A stretch of 33,539 nt of DNA. It comes from Verrucomicrobiota bacterium (GTDB taxonomy: Bacteria > Auribacterota > JABMQX01 > JAFGEW01). The stretch is from positions 1 to 33,539 of the forward strand of contig JAFGEW010000017.1 in assembly GCA_016931415.1 (NCBI GenBank), read 5' to 3'. The notes below the pieces were generated by a model that searched no databases, was not told the origin of the DNA, and was given only the letters and a program-made list of their open reading frames with translations. The stretch's first letter is position 1; every line of letters starts with the position of its first letter. Below are positions 23,801 to 30,872 of the stretch, piece after piece. The translations under genes and the position numbers were made by a program.

Positions 23801-24001
23801 CCGCTCAGGAAGTACAAGCTACTCTGGTCCCCTTCATTGAGTCCGCCGTCATGGGACCAGGTGAGTGGCACGGCGCTCAACGACCTCGTCGACAACGGCG
23901 ACGGTACGTGGACGTGGACCGATACGGGTGCCGATCCCGAGATGGGCGGCGTCACCCCCGGCATTACGATGGAGCGCTTCTACAGAGTGCTCGTCGAATA
24001 G
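20819..24001 (+). CDS. Large exported protein: CARDB, HExxH peptidase-like, TSP3 repeats, beta-helix
   Basis: 1060 aa. Signal peptide at residues 1-32 (ends near SAHA-TD). Order of domains: CARDB-like Ig module (about 35-130, with ERSETNNS); a zinc-peptidase-like region with [10 protein letters not shown] (His274, Glu275, His278); calcium-binding thrombospondin-type-3 repeats (about 490-615, [31 protein letters not shown]); a right-handed beta-helix (about 620-860) starting [10 protein letters not shown] and ending in the GSPCIDAG turn; a second TSP3 block (about 915-970); and a C-terminal domain ending [12 protein letters not shown] 20819 follows GGAGG and AAGGA; the in-frame ATG 20789 would add ten charged residues before the signal. 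Probably cell-surface or secreted. Third zinc ligand not identified, so peptidase activity is only likely. Confidence 0.82.
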   Translation: MERIAVLRCGIVSFIASCVCAGMIFGAPSAHATDPTDLDVPLIERTPRYDYDATKNDPAPGDTVTFHGHVKLWGTSGLSSVAYRWELDGEELSSGTMTNLAAGEERVLTQTWTWQSDRHTVKLIVDPANAIAERSETNNSVEDYTDGIIVGFWVEQSVYDYFHQYQNELGDGANSWQDWAQRQIRKWNSMCPVAVWDISPDGVLDRFRLDKIVVVADGALPLNGGLATNHPDLSDRTVDLMWGFPATLLGGSMYSNHTSTSETNAFYIEQSLLHELGHARYLIDSYGFDTHNTSSHHSVQIYEGSTYVAGSSYMPFLAWGEVLYYNKSGGVMSGPYGFNWSPYEAGALNLIAGLRASEGNYNSPGNIGVFLQDLPQNNHLRIIDHHLRPRAGANVRIYNAVSGPGWYGKTFDNTYDQEYTADANGYINLPRNPFNPGGTITHTYGLANGVMILRISHNGQIWYRFVEVSDFNIEYWKGNTQHAYYTETFEGIEGPDLDGDGLPDEWEMIWFGDMTHGPAGDDDTGGADGLTNLEEYQHGTDPANPDTDGDGLLDGTEVHTHGTDPLDPDSDGDTMFDGFEVDNGFAPLDFTDGSRDRDGDRLLNAEESAWGSDPLDAASPSVLWVDDDNAGDPAQDGSFAHPYSSVQTAITAAVPPAIVRVLPGYYTEQVSPLSSVWLIGSGAESTTIDSQDTRETILADGVSNVVVADFALTSGGAGYTALRSIFSTMTVRNCVATGSASGFGVGQTGALTVASCVAYDNALRGIWQSGEASLTVVNTTIVNNGQNGLVRWGTGTVTIVGTVISGSDDDVSGSSIAAAYCNIGDGTFAGSNGNISADPLFVDPVAGDFRLLPGSPCIDAGTSTFDGAPAGPGKPAGIVPTTDLERFARWDDPATINTGGGNHTYYDIGAYEYCPDTDADGLPDSTETDTGTYGGYDNVGTDPNNPDTDGDTSIDGDEIAAGTDPFDPASLFKVTDTTLDEPARTACEITWTVEPLRKYKLLWSPSLSPPSWDQVSGTALNDLVDNGDGTWTWTDTGADPEMGGVTPGITMERFYRVLVE

Positions 24002-24026
24002 AGCTCTTGTTACGAGTCCGTCCCCC

Positions 24027-24060
24027 GGCCCGGGGCCGCCATGGCCCCGGGCCTTTACTT
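24027..24060 (+). terminator. Rho-independent terminator after the 20819 gene
   Basis: GGCCCGGGGCC at 24027-24037 pairs perfectly with GGCCCCGGGCC at 24043-24053 across GCCAT, followed by TTTACTTT. An 11-bp GC stem with a T-rich tail, 26 bp past the stop codon. It separates the first exported gene from the lipoprotein pair. Confidence 0.8.
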
Positions 24061-24118
24061 TGCGGCGGTGTGCCGGTAGGCTTGGCAGGTGCTCACGTGA
24101 TCGGTCTGGGGGTGTGAC

Positions 24119-25633
24119 ATGAGCTGGTGCCGGCGATTCGCGCCCGTGTTGCTCGCGGCGCTGCTGTGCGGTTGCGCGCACTACCACTACACGTTCGACA
24201 CCTCCATCGCCGACGACGGCAGCGTGACGCGCACGATCGATTTTGGGTACAGCAACGGGTGGAACGAGGCCGCTCCGGAGGGGAGGCCCGACGTCGAGGC
24301 CATCCCGGAAATGGAAGCGGAGCTGGGAATGCCCGCGCCGGTGATCATGCCCGATCCGGCGCGGTTCTTCGAGTTCCAGTTGCGCGAGCACGGCCTGCGC
24401 GGCACGTGGCAATCCGACGGTGCAATCCACCCGGACTTCCGCTACTCGGTTCCCTCCTACACCGTGCGCGGGAAGCTGGGCCAAAAGATCCCGAGGCGCT
24501 TGAGCGAACCGAAGCGCCAGCGCGAAGCCTACAACGAGGGCACAGTGACCGTGTCGGACCTCGTGCTCGTCAAGACCTACACGTATCACGAGCGATTCCA
24601 CGACTACTACGCGCCCGAGGAGTTCGACACGTATGCCGGCGTCGCCATCGAGCGCCTCGGCGGGTTCTTCCTCGAAGTGCTGCGCGACGATCTTGGGCGG
24701 CGCTACGACCTGCGCGCGTTCGAGAACTACTTCCGGGACATCATCATGCCCTTCGCCAAGAAGTGGAAGCGCGTGCTTTACCCGTCTCTGCTGTACGAGT
24801 ACGGGATCTGGGACCTGAAGAAAGGCGACGAGCTGTCTGAGCTCCGCTCGCCCGAAGTGCTGCAGATGGCGCACGAGCTCATGGCACTCAGCGCGCTCGA
24901 CGAGCCGTACCTCAACCCCGATGACGCGATCATGGCCGCGTGGACGTGGCTGCGCGTGAGCATGCATGCCCTGATCACGCGCAAGAGCGGCCAAGTGCCG
25001 TGGAGCTTCGACGAGATCGACGCCTACTTCATGGCCGAGGAAGTGGAGCCTGGCTTCTGGCAGACGGCCGGCGAGTTGAGCCGGCGACGATACGGCAGTG
25101 ATGAGGAGATCACGCGTCGTCTGTTGGCAGTGTGGGACTCGTTTGCCCAGACGTGGGCTGACACGCACCACTTCGAACTCGCCGTGAGCGCTCCCGGCAA
25201 GCTTCTGTATCTGGTACCGGATACCGGCGTTGTGGACGACCTCCGCGACCGAGTAACCGTGACATGGGCGTTTACGAACGACCTGTTCTTCCCGGACGGT
25301 GTCACGCTCTCGCTCGTCACGGCCGTGCCCGACAGTGCCGCACAGGAGCGGCTCTTGGGCGAAGCCCGCCTCAGTGATCCCAAGAGCATGGCGGAGTTCG
25401 TGGTCCTGTTCACGCGGTTGACGAGCCGGACACGTGCAGCGGCGCTCGCCGGCCTTCGTGAGTGCCTCGAGTCGGGCAACATGGACGGGCTTGAGGATGC
25501 GATCAATGACCGGCTGCGGGACGAACTCGGGGAGCGTGAAAAAGACCGGCTCAATGATTTCATTCTGTTCCTCGACGAACTGACCGAGGCAGCCGAGTCC
25601 GAGGAGACGGAGGTCGGTTTCGAGGAGCCGTAG
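24119..25633 (+). CDS. Lipoprotein of unknown function, paralogue 1
   Basis: 504 aa. Lipoprotein signal peptide APVLLAALLCGC with the lipid-attachment Cys at residue 19, so it is membrane-anchored outside the cytoplasm. The mature part begins HYHYTFDTSIADDGSV and contains EAYNEGTVTVSDLVLVK, ERFHDYY and FFPDGVTLSLVTAVPD. These same blocks occur in the next gene. The long middle is helical and rich in charged residues; the last 80 residues are strongly charged helix. I know no named domain for it. ATG 24119 follows GGGGGTG. It lies 55 bp before its paralogue, and the terminator at 24027 makes an independent transcript likely. Function unknown. Confidence 0.75.
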   Translation: MSWCRRFAPVLLAALLCGCAHYHYTFDTSIADDGSVTRTIDFGYSNGWNEAAPEGRPDVEAIPEMEAELGMPAPVIMPDPARFFEFQLREHGLRGTWQSDGAIHPDFRYSVPSYTVRGKLGQKIPRRLSEPKRQREAYNEGTVTVSDLVLVKTYTYHERFHDYYAPEEFDTYAGVAIERLGGFFLEVLRDDLGRRYDLRAFENYFRDIIMPFAKKWKRVLYPSLLYEYGIWDLKKGDELSELRSPEVLQMAHELMALSALDEPYLNPDDAIMAAWTWLRVSMHALITRKSGQVPWSFDEIDAYFMAEEVEPGFWQTAGELSRRRYGSDEEITRRLLAVWDSFAQTWADTHHFELAVSAPGKLLYLVPDTGVVDDLRDRVTVTWAFTNDLFFPDGVTLSLVTAVPDSAAQERLLGEARLSDPKSMAEFVVLFTRLTSRTRAAALAGLRECLESGNMDGLEDAINDRLRDELGEREKDRLNDFILFLDELTEAAESEETEVGFEEP

Positions 25634-25688
25634 TGGGCCGTGCAGTGCTTTGCAGGGAGCCCGCCGATCCCGTGCAGGAGGGGAAACT

Positions 25689-27167
25689 ATGAACGCCCGG
25701 ATGATCCGTTCGCTGGCGGTCGCGTGCTGCATGCTCTGTGGCTGCGAGACGTACCGGTACGCGTTCGACACGACGATCGGTGACGACGGAAGCGTCGAGC
25801 GGACGGTGAAGTTCACGCATGAGAAAAGGAATCAGGAAGGCACAGCGAAGACCGGTGCGGAAGAGCCGCCGAATCGCGGGCTGCCCGAGAACCTCGTCAT
25901 CCCCGACCAGACGCGTTTCGAGCGGTTCGAGTGGCTTGAAAACGGCTTCGTGGGAACGTGGCGATCGAAGGGTGAGATCGAAAGCGACTTCCGCATGAAG
26001 GTCAAGGCCTACACGCCGCACGGGACGACGCTCGTGGCGCCGCTTGAGCACCCCGGCGAGCCGCAAGAGACGCGCGAGGCATACAACGACGGCGCAGTCA
26101 CGGTCACCGACCTCGTGCTCGTCAAAGTGTATACCTACGCCGAGCGCTTCCACGACTACTATTCGCGCCGTGAGTTCGAGAAGCATGGCGACCTCATGCT
26201 CGACCTGCTCGCCGGCGTCTTTCTCAGCACGCTGCACCAAGGCCTTGGCGAGCAGTACGACTTCACCGCGTTTGACCAGCTCGCGCGAGAGACGCTCCTG
26301 CCGCTGGTCAAGGAGTGGAAGGTCACGCTCTACGCCGAGGTTTTTGTCGGACAAGGTCCGGACCGGACTCTTGCCGCGTCCATGCCGGCCGACCGGCTTG
26401 CCCTCATGAACGAGCTTGTCCGGGATGGTGTTCTCGACGATCCGTTTGCCGACACCGGACGTCTGTTCGGCGCGTGCGGCGATTGGATGGTGGCCGCCCT
26501 GCACGACACTGTCAAGGACAGGAAGACGGGCGAAGGGTGGCCGGTGGATGAGATCCGCCGATACTTCGAGAACGATCCAGCGACGCACAAATCCCCCTTC
26601 ACGGCGGGTTCGGCGGCCGTCCTCGAAAAGCGCTACGCAACGGGCGACGAGTCGGAGCCCCTGACGGATCTGGATCTCGAGACCCGGGCGATGTACCAGT
26701 CCTTCGGGAATACCTCCGACACACACTTATTCACGATAGCATTGCAGGTGCCGGGAACCGTCGTCTACGCAACGCCGAAGCCGCAATCGGCGCTCGGCGT
26801 GGGCGGGCTCTCGTCGGTCAAGTGGACGTTTGACGATAGTGCGTTCTTCCCGGACGGCGTCACGCTCGGGCTGGTGACGGCTGTGCCAGACCAAGCGGCG
26901 CAGGCGGCGTTGCTGGGGCGGACGGCGCTGACCGACGCGGCGCAGCACGATCGCTACATCGCGATCGTGCAGGGGCTCGGCAGGCAACGCGACGACGTGC
27001 TGGGGAGACTCCGCGCCGCCGTGGAAGAGAAGTCTCTTACGTCGTTTGCCGAATACGCGCGTGGCCAGCTCCCAGCCGACTGGAACCGCGACGCCGAGAT
27101 CCAGCCGCCACTAGGCGAGTTGCTGCTGCTCCTCGAATCGGTCGCCGCCAAGAACGCGACCGAATAG
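25689..27167 (+). CDS. Lipoprotein of unknown function, paralogue 2
   Basis: 492 aa. Start ATG 25689 has a strong ribosome site, AGGAGGGG (25676-25683). Lipobox LCGC puts the lipidated Cys at residue 19, exactly as in the gene before it. Shared blocks: YRYAFDTTIGDDGSV, EAYNDGAVTVTDLVLVK, YAERFHDYYS and FFPDGVTLGLVTAVPD. Between the blocks the two proteins have diverged widely, so the duplication is old. The conserved DDGSV start followed by a beta-rich N-terminus and a helical centre suggests one ancestral fold kept for a shared envelope task. No catalytic motif stands out. An in-frame start at 25650 has no ribosome site and would bury the signal peptide. Confidence 0.75.
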   Translation: MNARMIRSLAVACCMLCGCETYRYAFDTTIGDDGSVERTVKFTHEKRNQEGTAKTGAEEPPNRGLPENLVIPDQTRFERFEWLENGFVGTWRSKGEIESDFRMKVKAYTPHGTTLVAPLEHPGEPQETREAYNDGAVTVTDLVLVKVYTYAERFHDYYSRREFEKHGDLMLDLLAGVFLSTLHQGLGEQYDFTAFDQLARETLLPLVKEWKVTLYAEVFVGQGPDRTLAASMPADRLALMNELVRDGVLDDPFADTGRLFGACGDWMVAALHDTVKDRKTGEGWPVDEIRRYFENDPATHKSPFTAGSAAVLEKRYATGDESEPLTDLDLETRAMYQSFGNTSDTHLFTIALQVPGTVVYATPKPQSALGVGGLSSVKWTFDDSAFFPDGVTLGLVTAVPDQAAQAALLGRTALTDAAQHDRYIAIVQGLGRQRDDVLGRLRAAVEEKSLTSFAEYARGQLPADWNRDAEIQPPLGELLLLLESVAAKNATE

Positions 27168-27400
27168 CGCGGCGCCCCGACGGCGAATCTCGACCTCTCC
27201 CGTCAAGACTGCCGTCGTCAAATCGTGCCTTCCTGTGGCGCGCCTCTTGCTCAATTCCGCCTCGTAGGTTATCTGAACCCGCAACTCGGTAGGGCAACCG
27301 TCGAAGCCGCCCGATGCCGCAGGCAGCTTCTGCCCCTTGAGAGGCGAATGTTGCCTTCCGGCGCGTTGAGCGGCGACTTGAGCACACTATGGAGGGAATC

Positions 27401-30400
27401 ATGCCACAGGCCCCCTGCCTCCGGCGCTGGGTTATGCAGAACATCGTCGTGCTTCTCGGCATCTGCCTGTGTTGGATCATGGCCGCAACGGCCCCAGCGA
27501 GAGGCCAGGAGGTGCCGCCGTTCGGCTTGGGCGACGGTCTGCCGCTCGGCTTGGGCGACCGCGAGCCGACGGCCGAGGAAGAGGCATATCTCAACGCGCG
27601 TCTGGTCACCTCAACAGCGGTCAAGGCGGACGCGTTGGCGATGGCGCGCGCCATCGCCTACAGCACGGCCGAGGGAGAGAGCGCGCCGCTCGACACGCTG
27701 CCCACGTCGGTGGACAACAGCACGCTTGTCTACATGCCGCCGATTCGCAGCCAAGGCAGCCAAGGCTCGTGCACGGCGTGGGCCGCAGCCTACTACTACA
27801 ACACGTACACGCAGGCGCGCGACCACGACATCGACGTCTCGGGCGGCGACAACGACAACATTTGCAGCCCGGCGTTCATCTACCCGCTCGTCAACGGGGG
27901 CACCGACGGCGGCGCCTACACCCCCTACGTGGTCGCCCTGCTCAACGACATCGGCTGCGCGTCGTGGACCTCGATGCCATACAGCTCATCCGACTGGACG
28001 ACGTGGCCGACCGAGGCGGCTTGGCTCGAGGCGCTCACCTTTCGCACCCTGGCAACGTATCAGATCAACGGCTCAACGACCGCGGGCCTCGACTCGATCA
28101 AGCAACACCTGGCCAACGGCAACGTGGCCGTCACACGTTTCCAGGTCTACTCGACGTGGTACAACCAGTATCCGAACGACGCGACGGGCATCAACAATCG
28201 TGTCTACTACGCCATCGCCGGCTCGCTAGTCGGCGGGCATGCCGTCACCATCGTCGGCTACGACGACGACCGCAGCTACGTCGATCACCGTGATGGTCAG
28301 ACGCATACCGGCGCATTCCTCATCGCCAACAGTTGGGGGACGGGGTGGGGCTGGTACAACAGCACGGGCGCAGGCACCAAAGGCTTCTTCTGGGTCGGCT
28401 ACAACATGTTCCTCGAATCAACCTTCGGCCCCTACGCCTATTACAGCACCGACCGAGCGGACTACAGCCCGACGCTCTATGCCGCCGTCGGCGTGAACCA
28501 CACTCAGCGCGGCCGCGTCGCCCTGCGCGGCGGGATCGGGCCAACAAGCTCGCCCGAGTTCAACAGTCCGTATCCCCTCTACAACGAGGGCGGCAACACC
28601 CTGGCCATCACGGACGAAAAGCGCGTCGTCGTGGACCTGACGGACGCCGCAAGCCTGTTCACCGAAAACGAGACGAAGCAGGCCTTTGTCCGCTTGACCA
28701 TCAGCGCATTGGCCAGCTCGAGCGGCACGATCACGAGTGCGGACTTCTACAACGACCTGGACGGCGACGGCATCTTCGAGACGACCGCCTCGACCGATCC
28801 GACGGTCACTGTCGCCCCGGGCGCCAGCGGCTACGCCAAGGCGAACGTCAGCTACGGCGAGCCGGCCGTCTATGTGGACGACTCGAACACAAGCGGCCCC
28901 TGGTACGGCACGTACACGTACCCCTACCAGACGATCCAAGACGGCCTCGACGCGGCCAGCGGCAGCGAGCGCGTCATAGTCATGAACGGCACCTACAGCG
29001 GCGCCGGCAACTCCGGCCTGGACCTGAACGGCAAGGACCTCATCGTCGAGTCCGATCGCGGGCCGAGCCTGTGCACCATCGACTGTGCCGGCGTGGGCCG
29101 TGCGTTCATCGTCCAGTCGGGCGAGACGTCGGCGGCGGTCATTGACGGCTTCACGATCATCAACGGCGACGTCTCAGGCGATGGCGGGGCCGTCGCCGTC
29201 TATCACAGCGATCCCACAATCCGCAACTGCGTCATCTACGGGAACCGGGCCGTCGGCAACGGCGGTGCCATCTACTTCGAGGACAGCCTGTCGGCCGTCG
29301 TCAACTGCATCATTACGGGCAACTTGGCTGACGGAGGTAACGGCGGCGCGATCTACACAGCGCTGAACAGCGACGTGGACTTGGTCAACTGCACTGTCGC
29401 CGGGAATGCCGCCGCAAGCGGCGGCGCGATCTACGTCTCCGGCAGCGACCCGACGTTGACCAACTGCATCCTGTGGGACAACGTCCCTGACGAGGTTGTC
29501 GTCGATTCCGGCTCGCCGACGCTCACCTATTGCGACGTCGAAGGCGGCTGGGGCGGCGCCGGCGGGAACAACATCGCCGAGGACCCGCTCTTCTACAGCG
29601 GCGGCGCGTGGGACGGCTCGACGTGGACCCAGGGTGATTACTACCTCCGCCCCGGCTCGCCATGCATTGACAGCGGCTGGGGCGACAACGGCACGACGGT
29701 GCCAGTGACCGACGTGTTCGGTGCCTCGCGCCGCGACGACGCTGACGCCGCCAACACCGGGGGCGGGTCGCCCGCCTACGTCGATGTGGGGGCGCGGGAG
29801 CGTCAGGGGACGTGGTGCATCGCGGGCGTGGGTGACTTCAACGGTAACGGCAAGGCCGATTTGCTCTGGTACAACGGGACGACGGGCCAGGTCGGGATCT
29901 GGCTCATCAACGGGTACACATTCGCCGGTGGCGGCGTCCCGGCCAGCCTCGACCCGTCGGAGGGGTGGACGATCAAGGGCGTCGGTGATTTCAACGGCGA
30001 CGGCAAGGACGACGTTCTGCTGCGCGAGACCACAACGGGCCAAGTCGCCATGTGGTTTATGAATGGGCTCCGTCTCGCGGCAGCCGGGGTGATCACCACC
30101 GTTGACCCGGCCAGCGGCTACGAGATCAAGGGTGTGGGCGACCTCAACGGCAACGGCAAGGATGACATCGTCTGGCACAACACGACAACGGGCGAGGTGG
30201 CCGTCTGGCTCATGAACGGCGGCAACATCGCCGCGGCTGGCGTGGCACGCACGGTCGATCCGGCCTCGAGCTACGAGATCCAGCACGTGGCCGACTACGA
30301 CGGCGACGGCAGAGCCGACATCCTCTGGCGCAAGACGGATACGGGCGCAGTCGCCGTCTGGATCATGAACGGCACAAGTCTCGTGCGCGGGGGCACGCCG

Positions 30401-30724
30401 GGCACGGTTGATCCGGCCTCGGCTTGGACACTGAAAGGCACGGGCGACTTCGACGGCGACGCCAAGGCTGACCTCGTCTGGTACGAGGCAACGACCGGCT
30501 ATGTCGGGATCTGGTTGCTCAACGGCACGAGTCTCAGACGCGGTGGCGTACCGGCTGCAGTCAATCCGGCGGATGGCTGGGAGATCAAGGGCGTGGGCGA
30601 CTTCAACGGCGACGGCAAGGCCGACCTCGTCTGGCGGAGCGACATCTCAGGCTCGGTCGCCGTCTGGCTCATGAACGGTCTGTCGCTCAGAGGCGGCAGC
30701 ATCCTCCAGACGATCTACCCATAG
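27401..30724 (+). CDS. Exported papain-like (C1A) cysteine peptidase with beta-helix and FG-GAP-type repeats
   Basis: 1107 aa. Signal peptide: hydrophobic NIVVLLGICLCWIMAAT, cleavage near ARG-QE. The peptidase domain (about 105-340) has the full C1A set: oxyanion Gln and catalytic Cys in QGSQGSCTAWA (Cys124), GGHAVTIVGYDD (His280) and IANSWGTGWG (Asn310). A beta-sandwich region follows, then a right-handed beta-helix (about 487-800) opening with VDDSNTSGPWYGTYTYPYQTI and closing with GSPCIDSG. Last come six 51-residue repeats of DFNGDGKADLVW type (FG-GAP/VCBS, calcium-binding). ATG 27401 has GGAGG 6 nt upstream; in-frame ATG 27389 overlaps that site and was rejected. The 233 bp before it hold no clear promoter. 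Likely a surface or secreted degradative enzyme. Confidence 0.88.
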   Translation: MPQAPCLRRWVMQNIVVLLGICLCWIMAATAPARGQEVPPFGLGDGLPLGLGDREPTAEEEAYLNARLVTSTAVKADALAMARAIAYSTAEGESAPLDTLPTSVDNSTLVYMPPIRSQGSQGSCTAWAAAYYYNTYTQARDHDIDVSGGDNDNICSPAFIYPLVNGGTDGGAYTPYVVALLNDIGCASWTSMPYSSSDWTTWPTEAAWLEALTFRTLATYQINGSTTAGLDSIKQHLANGNVAVTRFQVYSTWYNQYPNDATGINNRVYYAIAGSLVGGHAVTIVGYDDDRSYVDHRDGQTHTGAFLIANSWGTGWGWYNSTGAGTKGFFWVGYNMFLESTFGPYAYYSTDRADYSPTLYAAVGVNHTQRGRVALRGGIGPTSSPEFNSPYPLYNEGGNTLAITDEKRVVVDLTDAASLFTENETKQAFVRLTISALASSSGTITSADFYNDLDGDGIFETTASTDPTVTVAPGASGYAKANVSYGEPAVYVDDSNTSGPWYGTYTYPYQTIQDGLDAASGSERVIVMNGTYSGAGNSGLDLNGKDLIVESDRGPSLCTIDCAGVGRAFIVQSGETSAAVIDGFTIINGDVSGDGGAVAVYHSDPTIRNCVIYGNRAVGNGGAIYFEDSLSAVVNCIITGNLADGGNGGAIYTALNSDVDLVNCTVAGNAAASGGAIYVSGSDPTLTNCILWDNVPDEVVVDSGSPTLTYCDVEGGWGGAGGNNIAEDPLFYSGGAWDGSTWTQGDYYLRPGSPCIDSGWGDNGTTVPVTDVFGASRRDDADAANTGGGSPAYVDVGARERQGTWCIAGVGDFNGNGKADLLWYNGTTGQVGIWLINGYTFAGGGVPASLDPSEGWTIKGVGDFNGDGKDDVLLRETTTGQVAMWFMNGLRLAAAGVITTVDPASGYEIKGVGDLNGNGKDDIVWHNTTTGEVAVWLMNGGNIAAAGVARTVDPASSYEIQHVADYDGDGRADILWRKTDTGAVAVWIMNGTSLVRGGTPGTVDPASAWTLKGTGDFDGDAKADLVWYEATTGYVGIWLLNGTSLRRGGVPAAVNPADGWEIKGVGDFNGDGKADLVWRSDISGSVAVWLMNGLSLRGGSILQTIYP
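29816..30721 (+). repeat. Six tandem 153-bp coding repeats (51 aa each, last one short)
   Basis: Each unit reads roughly IKGVGDFNGDGKADLVW, then TTGQVAVWLMNG, then GVxxTVDPASGW. Spacing is exactly 51 residues between GVGDF-type starts, with no indels until the end of the last unit. The Asp/Asn loop DxNxDGxxD is the FG-GAP/VCBS calcium-binding type. Six blades would suit a small beta-propeller. DNA identity between units is moderate, so this is not a recent expansion. Confidence 0.85.
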
Positions 30725-30782
30725 CGCCTGCGCCACTTGAGGGTTCGGTTCCCCGTTTCACGGGCCTGCACGCTGAAACCGT

Positions 30783-30811
30783 TTGACCAACGTCGTGCTA
30801 TCTGATATAGT
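30783..30811 (+). promoter_or_regulatory. Strong sigma70-type promoter for the cytochrome gene
   Basis: TTGACC (30783-30788), 17 bp, TATAGT (30806-30811), the same hexamers and spacing as at 20613-20641. It gives a leader of about 55 nt; the ribosome site AAGGAGGT is at 30861-30868. Confidence 0.6.
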
Positions 30812-30872
30812 GTTTCCATCCTCTGCCTAACAGACGCTTGCCGCTTCGAGGCCTACGCGCAAGGAGGTCGCC

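Noticed and set aside
27168-27400. Possible riboswitch before the peptidase gene
   Set aside because: Strings such as GGTAGGGCAACC are present but I could not fold them into any known riboswitch consensus, and no promoter supports a long leader.
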